From NCBI GenBank assembly GCA_964448245.1, contig CAYUWF010000025.1, positions 1-26,129 of the forward strand: a stretch of DNA of 26,129 nt, read 5' to 3'. The position numbers and the translations under genes were made by a program. The notes beneath the pieces are model-generated. The model was not told the origin of the DNA. It searched no databases and worked only from the letters and a program-made list of their open reading frames with translations. The stretch comes from DATEVL01 sp964448245 (GTDB lineage Bacteria; Chloroflexota; Anaerolineae; Anaerolineales; E44-bin32). Shown here in pieces: positions 1-5,475 of the stretch; the stretch's first letter is position 1, and each line of letters opens with the position of its first letter.

Positions 1-95
1 GCGCTCAGGGTGACACCCCGCGCTCAGGGTGACACCCCGCGCTCAGGGTGACACCTCGCGCTCAAGGTGACACCTCGCGCTCAAGGTGACATCCT
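1..95. repeat. Tandem array, 5 copies of a 19-bp unit
   Basis: Five head-to-tail copies begin at 1, 20, 39, 58 and 77. The first two are identical (GCGCTCAGGGTGACACCCC). Copies 3-5 differ by one to three substitutions (CAGGG to CAAGG, CCCC to CCTC, ACACC to ACATC). Read on the minus strand, the unit carries GTCACCCTGAGCGC, which resembles the GTCATCCTGAGCG-type dispersed repeat seen in many environmental bacterial genomes. The array touches the window edge and may continue beyond it. It lies downstream of panB and codes for nothing recognisable. Confidence 0.9.
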
Positions 96-149
96 CAAGG
101 GGTGTCATCCTGGACGGTCGGAGCGAGCGAAGGACCCGGGGACTTCTCA
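96..149 (+). repeat. Dispersed-repeat-like segment facing the tandem array
   Basis: GGTGTCATCC at 101-110, followed by a GAGCGAGCGAAGGA segment and GGGGACTTCTCA, has the layout of a common intergenic repeat of the form GTCATCCTGAGCG...CGAAGGATCT. It points the opposite way from the five tandem units just upstream. The assignment rests on resemblance to a known repeat style, so it is tentative. Confidence 0.5.
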
Positions 150-154
150 CCAAG

Positions 155-177
155 CCCGGCTGGGATCCCCGGCCGGG
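155..177 (-). terminator. Weak hairpin downstream of panB
   Basis: CCCGGC (155-160) can pair with GCCGGG (172-177) around an 11-nt loop, 10 bases past the panB stop on the minus strand. There is no T-tract on the panB-sense strand, so this is a poor intrinsic terminator. It may simply stabilise the mRNA 3' end. Confidence 0.2.
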
Positions 178-186
178 CCGTGATTC

Positions 187-1041
187 CTATCCGAGCATGT
201 CGAGCAGCTCGTTGTACTCGTCGTCGGCCATTCCGAACCAGTTCTCGGGCTGAGGGAAGGAGCGATCGGAGACTTCCTTGACGTACTGTTGGAGGCCCTC
301 CAGGATCACCTTCCCGGCTTCGCCGAACACCTTGGCCATCCGCGGCTTGAAACGGGGGTACAAGCCGAACATGTCGTGGTAGATGAGCAGTTGCCCGTGC
401 GCGTGCGGCCCGGAGCCGAGGCTGATGATCAGGCAGTGCTCGGCGCGCTCAGTGATCAGCCGGCAGACGCGATCCGGCACCATCTCGAGCAGCACCCCGA
501 AGGCGCCGGCCTGCTCCAAGACTTTGGCGTCGTCGATGATCTTCTTTGCCTGGAGCGCGCCCCTGCCTTGAACGCGGAAGCCGCCGAGCGCGCTGACGCT
601 TTGCGGCGTCAGGCCGAGGTGGCCCATGGCGGGAATCCCCGCGGCGACGATCCCGGCCATACGATCGGCCATCTCGATCCCGCCCTCGAGCTTGATCGCG
701 TCGCAGCCGGCCTCCGCCATGAAGCGGCCGGCGCTGCGGATGGCCGTTTCGACGCTGGGCTGGTAGCTCATGTAGGGCATATCGCCGATGAGCCAGGCGT
801 TGGACGTCCCTCGCCGAACGGCCTGCGAGTGGCGGATCATGTCGTCCATGGTCACCGGAAGGGTCGACTCATAGCCGAGCATCGTCATGCCGAGGCTGTC
901 GCCCACCAGGACGATGTCGATCCCGGCCTGCTCCTGGAAGGTCGCCGTCGGGAAGTCGTAGCAGGTCAGCATGCTGATCGGCTGGCCGGCCTCGGCCTTC
1001 TCGAAGAGGGACGGGAGCGAGACCTTCTTGCGTTCGGTCAT
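187..1041 (-). CDS. panB: 3-methyl-2-oxobutanoate hydroxymethyltransferase (ketopantoate hydroxymethyltransferase)
   Basis: A cytosolic enzyme of pantothenate/CoA synthesis. It transfers a hydroxymethyl group from methylene-tetrahydrofolate to 2-oxoisovalerate, giving ketopantoate. The protein is 284 aa, normal for PanB. Visible family motifs are TCYD (26-29), VGDSLG with metal ligand D48, GDMPYMSY with D87, KLEGG (117-121), GHLGLTPQSV (140-149) and the catalytic Glu, E186, in LLEMVP. The ATG at 1041 is chosen because GGAGGT lies 6 nt upstream and homology starts there; the frame stays open upstream to 1173 but that part lacks family sequence. One oddity: the usual Asp of the GAG..xDGQ loop is His here (H215). 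It follows the isoprenoid operon on the same strand after 186 bases, so it may have its own promoter. Neighbouring panC/panD genes are absent. Confidence 0.96.
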   Translation of the reverse strand: MTERKKVSLPSLFEKAEAGQPISMLTCYDFPTATFQEQAGIDIVLVGDSLGMTMLGYESTLPVTMDDMIRHSQAVRRGTSNAWLIGDMPYMSYQPSVETAIRSAGRFMAEAGCDAIKLEGGIEMADRMAGIVAAGIPAMGHLGLTPQSVSALGGFRVQGRGALQAKKIIDDAKVLEQAGAFGVLLEMVPDRVCRLITERAEHCLIISLGSGPHAHGQLLIYHDMFGLYPRFKPRMAKVFGEAGKVILEGLQQYVKEVSDRSFPQPENWFGMADDEYNELLDMLG

Positions 1042-1047
1042 TCGAGT

Positions 1048-1053
1048 ACCTCC
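1048..1053 (-). promoter_or_regulatory. Shine-Dalgarno site of panB
   Basis: GGAGGT on the minus strand, 6 nt before the ATG at 1041. It decides this start over the upstream in-frame start at 1173. Confidence 0.85.
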
Positions 1054-1171
1054 GCGGGGTGGGGCACCGTTCCGCCCGCATGGTCGTGGGTAGGCGGCTT
1101 GAGCGTTTGTGGCAAGTGCCTTCGTTACGGGGGCGGCAGGAACAATGTGGGACGGGGCCTCAACGACCGTC

Positions 1172-1202
1172 ATTGCGAGCCGGGTCTTCCCGACGTGGCA
1201 AT
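1172..1202 (-). terminator. Imperfect stem-loop between isopentenyl phosphate kinase and panB
   Basis: ATTGC (1172-1176) pairs with GCAAT (1198-1202), and inside it CGGG (1181-1184) pairs with CCCG (1189-1192) around TCTT. It begins 25 bases after the kinase stop on the minus strand. No clear T-tract follows. The GTCATTGCGAG-like sequence also resembles a dispersed intergenic repeat, so it could be a repeat remnant, a weak terminator or both. Confidence 0.35.
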
Positions 1203-1227
1203 TACGCTATGGTCCGTGCGCCCGTGG

Positions 1228-2016
1228 TCACTCCGACCAGGCGACCCGTGTCCCCGGCTGGCCGCCGAGCAGCGCCTCTTGGAGCTGACCGGGTTCTTCG
1301 GCGGAGAAGATGCGGACTTCGACGCCCGGGTCGGCGCGTGCCCACTCGAGCGCCGAGCGCACCTTCTCGGCCATCCCCCCGGTGACATCGACCGCGGCCG
1401 AGGCCCCCACGCGGTTCCTTGCCAGGTCGGCCTGGGAGACGAGCTGAAGGAGCTCCACGTTCCGGGGGAAGTCCGAGAAGACGCCGGCGTCGGCGCCCGC
1501 CAGCAGAATCCTGGCTGGCCGGAGGCGGGGCGCCAGCCAGGTGAAGACGCGTTCCGTGGACAGAATGCACGCGCCGCGCGAGGCGTCGAAGGCCACGTCC
1601 CCCTGAACCACGGGGATCAGTCCGTGATCGAGGGCGCGCACAATCGGCTCGTGGGCCAGCCCCATGACCTCCCCGTCGCGCGCCAAGGCAGAGGCCGACG
1701 GGGGGAAGGAGAGCGCCGGCAGACTGGCTTCGTTCAGTGTATCGATGACGATCCGGTTCAGTCGATTGGCCGATCGCCAGACCTCGACGAAACCAAGCCA
1801 CTGCTCGGGATTCGAAGCGCCCAGATGTGTGGCATGGCGGGCGGCGGGGCCATGGCCGAAGGACCCCGAGCCGTGCCCGATGAGAAGACGGATCGTCGGC
1901 GCCGCCTGCCGGGCCTGCGCGATTTCGTTCGCCAGGCGGCGCAGCACATCCAGGCGCGGCGTCTCCGGGCGGGCTTTGTCGGTGATGAGCGAGCCCCCCA
2001 GCTTGAGGAAGATCAC
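1228..2016 (-). CDS. Isopentenyl phosphate kinase (amino acid kinase family)
   Basis: Phosphorylates isopentenyl phosphate to isopentenyl diphosphate with ATP, the last step of the archaeal-type (alternative) mevalonate pathway, which is also known from some Chloroflexota. The 262-aa protein shows the amino-acid-kinase start LKLGGSLITDK (4-14), the glycine-rich loop GHGSGSFGH (47-55) whose final His (H55) matches the diagnostic catalytic His of isopentenyl phosphate kinases, then VVQGDVAFD and the nucleotide-site motif DVTGGMAEKV. The start is GTG at 2016, overlapping the mevalonate kinase stop by 4 bases (GTGA), so translation is probably coupled. Related acetylglutamate and glutamate-5-kinases lack the GxGSFGH pattern. 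The mevalonate kinase partner supports the assignment. Confidence 0.92.
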   Translation of the reverse strand: MIFLKLGGSLITDKARPETPRLDVLRRLANEIAQARQAAPTIRLLIGHGSGSFGHGPAARHATHLGASNPEQWLGFVEVWRSANRLNRIVIDTLNEASLPALSFPPSASALARDGEVMGLAHEPIVRALDHGLIPVVQGDVAFDASRGACILSTERVFTWLAPRLRPARILLAGADAGVFSDFPRNVELLQLVSQADLARNRVGASAAVDVTGGMAEKVRSALEWARADPGVEVRIFSAEEPGQLQEALLGGQPGTRVAWSE

Positions 2017-2951
2017 GGTGCGACCTCGGTCCGGATGACGGCGACCGCCCCGGCCCGCTGCAGGGCCTCGGCGACGGGGTCGACCCGGTCGGCGGAGACC
2101 AGGGCGATCATGTTGCCCCCCATGCCTCCCCCCGACATTTTCGCGCCGACGGCGCCGGCGGCCTCGGCCGAGTCGACGAGGCGATCCAATTCGGCCGACG
2201 AAACGCCGAGCCCGACGAGGAGTTCATGGTTGCGGCGCAGGCTCGCGCCGAGCCGGTCCACCTCACCCTGCCGCAGCGCCTGGCGCGCATCCTGGACGAG
2301 ATCGCCGACCGCGTCAAAAACGGTCTCCAGCGCGATCGGATCCTCTTCCCAGCGCCGCCGGACCTGGCCGACGGCTTCGGCCGTGGGAGCCGCGACACCG
2401 GTGTCTCCGATCAAGAAATGGAACGTACCTCCCATCGTCAGGGGTTCGGGCGGCTCGCCGCGCCGGAAGAAGACAGGGCGATCGAAAGCGACCACGGTAT
2501 TGTCGATGCCGGAGGGAGTGCCGTGGTGGAACCTCTCCACCTGGAAGGCCAGATCGGAGATCGTGCGATCGCCGAGCGATCCGCCGAAGTGCGCGTTTAG
2601 GGCCCGCGCGATGGCCACGGAGACGGCGGCGCTCGACCCCAGCCCGGAAGCCGACGGGATCGAGGACTCGATCGTTAGGCGCAAAGGTAGGAAGGACCGG
2701 ACGCGGAGTTCGGCGAGAGTCGCCCGGCAGATCGCCGCCAGGGGGTGATCCCGCGGGATCTCGTGAAGCCATGCCGAGAATTCGAGGTCGGGGGAGACGA
2801 GTTGGAGCACGCCCGGCGGCCCGGTTTCGAGCGCCTGGAGCCGGGCGCAAGCCCGCACCTGACGCACCGGCACGGCCAGGGCCGGGCGACCGTACACGAC
2901 CGCGTGCTCGCCGAGAAGGATGATCTTCCCGGGGGCGCAGGCCGTCGTCAT
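2013..2951 (-). CDS. mvk: Mevalonate kinase (GHMP kinase family)
   Basis: Phosphorylates mevalonate to mevalonate-5-phosphate in the cytosol. The protein is 312 aa. GHMP motif 1 is CAPGKIILLGEHAVVYG (5-21), motif 2 is IPSASGLGSSAAV (98-110) and the catalytic Asp is D150 in GTPSGID. Motif 3 near the C-terminus is KMSGGGMGGNMIAL, where the family usually has K(L/M)(T/S)GAGGGG. The ATG at 2951 is chosen because homology begins at once and the codon overlaps the upstream prenyltransferase stop (ATGA, 2948-2951); the frame continues open to 3017 without family sequence. Phosphomevalonate decarboxylase, expected for the alternative pathway that ends in isopentenyl phosphate kinase, is not in this window. 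A related phosphomevalonate kinase is less likely because GEHAVVYG is typical of mevalonate kinases. Confidence 0.93.
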   Translation of the reverse strand: MTTACAPGKIILLGEHAVVYGRPALAVPVRQVRACARLQALETGPPGVLQLVSPDLEFSAWLHEIPRDHPLAAICRATLAELRVRSFLPLRLTIESSIPSASGLGSSAAVSVAIARALNAHFGGSLGDRTISDLAFQVERFHHGTPSGIDNTVVAFDRPVFFRRGEPPEPLTMGGTFHFLIGDTGVAAPTAEAVGQVRRRWEEDPIALETVFDAVGDLVQDARQALRQGEVDRLGASLRRNHELLVGLGVSSAELDRLVDSAEAAGAVGAKMSGGGMGGNMIALVSADRVDPVAEALQRAGAVAVIRTEVAP

Positions 2952-3829
2952 GTCCCCAGGTACAGGATGCCGACCGCCGCCAGGCCCCACAGCAGGAACG
3001 TCAACAGCAGGGGCCAATCGGTCAGGATCAACTCATCCGGGGCGCCGCCCGCCGCCTCGACCTGAATCAGCCAGAGATAACGGAAGATGCCGTACATCAC
3101 GAACGGGATGGTCAGCATCATCAGATGATTGCCGGGCAGATTCTCGGCGAAGAACGTGTAGAGCGAATAGGCCATGATGGTGGCGCCGCTGACGATGACG
3201 ATCAGCTGATCGAGCAGCGGCAAGGTGTAACCGTCGAGCACGCGCCGGTGCTGGCCGGCGTTTTCCGTCAGGAGCTGCAGCTCGGCGCGCCGTTTGCCGA
3301 AGCCGAGGTAGAGGGCGATCAGCGTGGTGCATACGTACAACCAGGGCGAGAAGCGCATGACGGTGATCAACACCACCCCGCCGGCGACGCGCAGGACGAA
3401 TCCGGCGGCGATGGCGAAGACATCCAGGATCGGGACGTGCTTCAGGCGGAAGGAGTAGAAAACGAATAGCAGGACATAGGCGAGGACGATCCAGCCGAAA
3501 GCCCGTTCGAGCAGGAAACCTCCCCCGATGGCGACTCCGCCCAACACCGCCGCCGCCCCCCACGCGACCTGCACCGGCAGGCGGCCGGACGGGAGTGGGC
3601 GGTTGCGCTTGGTCGGGTGGCGGCGGTCTTCCTCGAGATCGCGGATGTCGTTGATCAGGTAGATGCAGCTGGAGGCCAGGCAGAACAGAACGAAGCCGGC
3701 GGTGGTGCGGAGCAGGGCCGGCGGGTAGCCGAGCTGGCCGTCGAAGACGAGCGCGGCGAAGACAAAGCCGTTCTTGATCCACTGTCTCGGGCGAAGCGAG
3801 GCCAGCAATGGACGCAGCACGGCGGCCAT
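2948..3829 (-). CDS. UbiA-family prenyltransferase, decaprenyl-phosphate phosphoribosyltransferase-like
   Basis: An integral membrane enzyme of 293 aa with about eight or nine hydrophobic segments. The N-terminal LRPRQWIKN (12-20) and the first aspartate-rich motif NDIRDLEEDRRHPTKR (60-75, NDxxDxxxD) followed by RPLPSG are hallmarks of the UbiA branch containing decaprenyl-phosphate phosphoribosyltransferase, which joins phosphoribosyl diphosphate to a polyprenyl phosphate during envelope arabinan synthesis. A different acceptor cannot be excluded from sequence alone. The ATG at 3829 is the first Met before the family start; no convincing Shine-Dalgarno precedes it, and the frame stays open to 3928. 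It heads a minus-strand operon with mevalonate kinase and isopentenyl phosphate kinase, each joined by a 4-base overlap, so the operon makes the prenyl precursor and also uses it. Confidence 0.88.
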   Translation of the reverse strand: MAAVLRPLLASLRPRQWIKNGFVFAALVFDGQLGYPPALLRTTAGFVLFCLASSCIYLINDIRDLEEDRRHPTKRNRPLPSGRLPVQVAWGAAAVLGGVAIGGGFLLERAFGWIVLAYVLLFVFYSFRLKHVPILDVFAIAAGFVLRVAGGVVLITVMRFSPWLYVCTTLIALYLGFGKRRAELQLLTENAGQHRRVLDGYTLPLLDQLIVIVSGATIMAYSLYTFFAENLPGNHLMMLTIPFVMYGIFRYLWLIQVEAAGGAPDELILTDWPLLLTFLLWGLAAVGILYLGT

Positions 3830-3873
3830 AATAGCAGGAAGGCGGGGGGCCAGCAAGCGAAGAGGGACCGCCC

Positions 3874-3879
3874 TATAAT
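3874..3879 (+). promoter_or_regulatory. Candidate -10 box (TATAAT) upstream of the RAYT gene
   Basis: A perfect TATAAT lies 67 bases before the chosen RAYT start in the 116-base divergent spacer. I see no good -35 and no TG extension. The reverse strand reads CATTAT here, so it could also belong to a minus-strand promoter for the ubiA operon. Confidence 0.35.
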
Positions 3880-3945
3880 GGGCTGGGCGAAAAGGCTTTG
3901 CGAATTCGCGGCGCCTCTGTTGGCCCAACCCCCGGGGGATTGCGT

Positions 3946-4548
3946 GTGGGACTTCGTTTTGATAGGGGCCGCCGCCGATCAGTACGACTCAAGAGCTACG
4001 ACTACGCCGCCCCGGGTGCCTACTTCGTCACAATATGTACGCGGAACAGAAAAAGTACTCTCGGTGAAGAGGTCGCAGAACAGATCAGAACCAGCGAAGC
4101 AGGGGGCGTCGCGGAAGCCGCGTGGGCAGAACTGCCCGAACACTACCCTCATGTCGCACTGGACGCGTTCATCGTCATGCCAAACCACGTTCACGGCATC
4201 CTCATCTTGGAAGAGGTAGGGGCGGGTTTCAAACCCGCCCCTACGAACAGCCCCGGACGGATTCGGCCCAAACAACCCCTGCCAGAGATCGTGCGCGCCT
4301 TGAAGACGTTCTCTGCCAAACGAATCAACGAACGACATCGAACGCCTGAGCGGCCCGTCTGGCAACGGAGCTACTACGACCATGTGATCCGCGATGAAGA
4401 GTCTTTGGAGAGAATTCGGGACTACATCTCCACCAACCCTCTCAGATGGTCAATGGACCGGGAAAACCCCCTACAGACGGAGACCGACCCATTCGACGCC
4501 TGGCTTTCTGGGCAAGGGCAGAAGCGCGTTCCGAGGATGAGGTCCTGA
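3946..4548 (+). CDS. REP-associated tyrosine transposase (RAYT, Y1/IS200-like HUH family)
   Basis: A single-strand DNA transposase-like protein of about 200 aa. It starts with RRRSVRLKSYDYAAPGAYFVTICTRN (split here as RRRSVRLK and the family block YDYxxPGAYFVTICTxNR). The HUH motif is MPNHVHGIL with H81 and H83, and the catalytic Tyr is probably Y144 in SYYDHVIRDEESL, followed by YISTNPLRW. GTG at 3946 is chosen because GGGG lies about 7 nt upstream and homology begins just after; TTG at 3940 or 3898 are alternatives. No terminal inverted repeats flank it, as expected for domesticated RAYTs. Codons 91-100 (VGAGFKPAPT) are formed by a perfect REP-like palindrome inside the gene, between the HUH motif and the Tyr. 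It stands one base upstream of tlyA on the same strand. Confidence 0.88.
   Translation: MGLRFDRGRRRSVRLKSYDYAAPGAYFVTICTRNRKSTLGEEVAEQIRTSEAGGVAEAAWAELPEHYPHVALDAFIVMPNHVHGILILEEVGAGFKPAPTNSPGRIRPKQPLPEIVRALKTFSAKRINERHRTPERPVWQRSYYDHVIRDEESLERIRDYISTNPLRWSMDRENPLQTETDPFDAWLSGQGQKRVPRMRS
4216..4244. repeat. Perfect 29-bp REP-like palindrome inside the RAYT gene
   Basis: Arms GTAGGGGCGGGTTT (4216-4229) and AAACCCGCCCCTAC (4231-4244) are exactly complementary around a single C. It has a GTAGGGGC...GCCCCTAC end structure typical of REP-like elements mobilised by RAYTs, and it is read in frame as VGAGFKPAPT. A weaker relative with the same GTAGGGGC end sits at 7296-7323. Confidence 0.92.
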
Positions 4549-4549
4549 C

Positions 4550-5341
4550 ATGGGAGGGGTGGCGAAGAGCGATCGCCAGCGCCTCGACCAGCTCCTCGTC
4601 CGGCGTGGGTTGGCGGAGAGCCGCAGTCAGGCGCAGCGCCTGATCATGGCCGGCCAGGTCCGTGTCGAAGGGGAAGTGTCCCTGAGACCCTCCAAGGAGG
4701 TCCCCGCTATCGCCCCGGTGGAGCTGGATTCCGGGCCGCGCTTCGTATCACGCGGCGGCGAAAAGCTGGAGGCGGCCTTGGGGTCCTTCGGCCTTGAGGT
4801 GGCGGGGCGGATCTGCGCCGATGTCGGCGCCTCGACCGGGGGCTTCACCGATTGTCTGCTTCAGTACGGCGCCCAGCGGGTCTACGCTGTCGACGTCGGC
4901 CGGGGGATCCTCCATTGGAAGCTTCGCAACGACCCACGCGTCGTCCTGCTAGAGGGCACGAACGCCCGCCACCTGGTGCGGCTGCCTGAGCCGATCGACA
5001 TGGTCTCGATCGACGCATCTTTCATTTCGTTGGGTCTGCTCCTGCCAGCGATCGTCGGCTGGCTGGCGCCGACGGGCGCGGTCGTGGCGCTCGTCAAGCC
5101 GCAATTCGAGGCGGGCAAGGACGCCGTGGGGAAGGGCGTCGTCCGCGATCCGGCCGTTCATCGCAAAGTGCTCGAGGGCGTGCTGGCTTTCTGTGATAGG
5201 GTCGGCCTCTCGCCGCAGGGGGTGATCCGGTCGCCGTTGCGCGGCCCCAAGGGCAACGTCGAGTTCCTGTTGTGGGCCCGCAGAGGCGCGAGACCGATCT
5301 CCCTCGCTGAGCAGATCGAAGAAGTGGTGGGCGAGGCGTGA
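4550..5341 (+). CDS. tlyA: TlyA family RNA methyltransferase (S4 domain plus FtsJ-like domain)
   Basis: Predicted 2'-O-methyltransferase of ribosomal RNA; the family was first annotated as haemolysin. The 263-aa protein has an N-terminal S4 RNA-binding domain (RLDQLLVRRGLAESRSQAQ at about 11-29, then LIMAGQVRVEG), the linker SRGGEKLEAAL with a conserved Lys, and a Rossmann methyltransferase domain with the SAM motif DVGASTGGFTDCLLQYGA, then DASFISL and VKPQFEAG. The final motif GPKGNVEFLLW is typical of TlyA. ATG at 4550 follows the RAYT stop by one base; GTG at 4559 (giving VAKSDRQRLDQLL, close to a common family start) is a real alternative, and no strong Shine-Dalgarno decides between them. 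The transposase next door is probably a chance neighbour. Confidence 0.93.
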   Translation: MGGVAKSDRQRLDQLLVRRGLAESRSQAQRLIMAGQVRVEGEVSLRPSKEVPAIAPVELDSGPRFVSRGGEKLEAALGSFGLEVAGRICADVGASTGGFTDCLLQYGAQRVYAVDVGRGILHWKLRNDPRVVLLEGTNARHLVRLPEPIDMVSIDASFISLGLLLPAIVGWLAPTGAVVALVKPQFEAGKDAVGKGVVRDPAVHRKVLEGVLAFCDRVGLSPQGVIRSPLRGPKGNVEFLLWARRGARPISLAEQIEEVVGEA

Positions 5342-5342
5342 C

Positions 5343-5446
5343 CCGTTATCCGTCATCCGTTATCAGTGATCAGTCATCCGTCATCGGTGATCAGCTACTC
5401 CCCCCAGTCCACTGACCACTGTCCACTGTCCACTGTCCACTGTCCA
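5343..5446. repeat. Short-repeat spacer between tlyA and lepA
   Basis: The first half is built from overlapping short words (GTTATC, GTCATCCG, GTGATCAG), each seen two or more times. The second half holds four perfect tandem copies of CCACTGT at 5416-5443 plus a partial fifth. It codes for nothing recognisable. Such sequences can be slippage-prone, and here they sit immediately upstream of the lepA -10 candidate. Confidence 0.8.
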
Positions 5447-5458
5447 TCGAGCGGAGGG

Positions 5459-5464
5459 TATACT
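5459..5464 (+). promoter_or_regulatory. Candidate lepA -10 box (TATACT)
   Basis: TATACT ends 11 bases before the lepA ATG. If it is used, transcription would start only a few bases before the start codon, giving a leaderless or nearly leaderless mRNA; this agrees with the lack of a Shine-Dalgarno before lepA. The -35 region falls inside the CCACTGT repeat array and is poor. Confidence 0.4.
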
Positions 5465-5475
5465 CCACGCCGCCC

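Noticed and set aside
1..95. CRISPR array
   Set aside because: The 19-bp units are directly adjacent, with no spacers and no cas genes nearby.
289..2748. An 819-codon plus-strand open frame opposite panB and the two kinases
   Set aside because: It is antisense to three genes with clear family motifs, and its translation has the Arg/Ala/Gly-rich look of a GC-rich shadow with no recognisable domain.
4216..4244. The palindrome as an intrinsic terminator
   Set aside because: No T-tract follows and it lies inside an intact reading frame; a REP-like element fits better.
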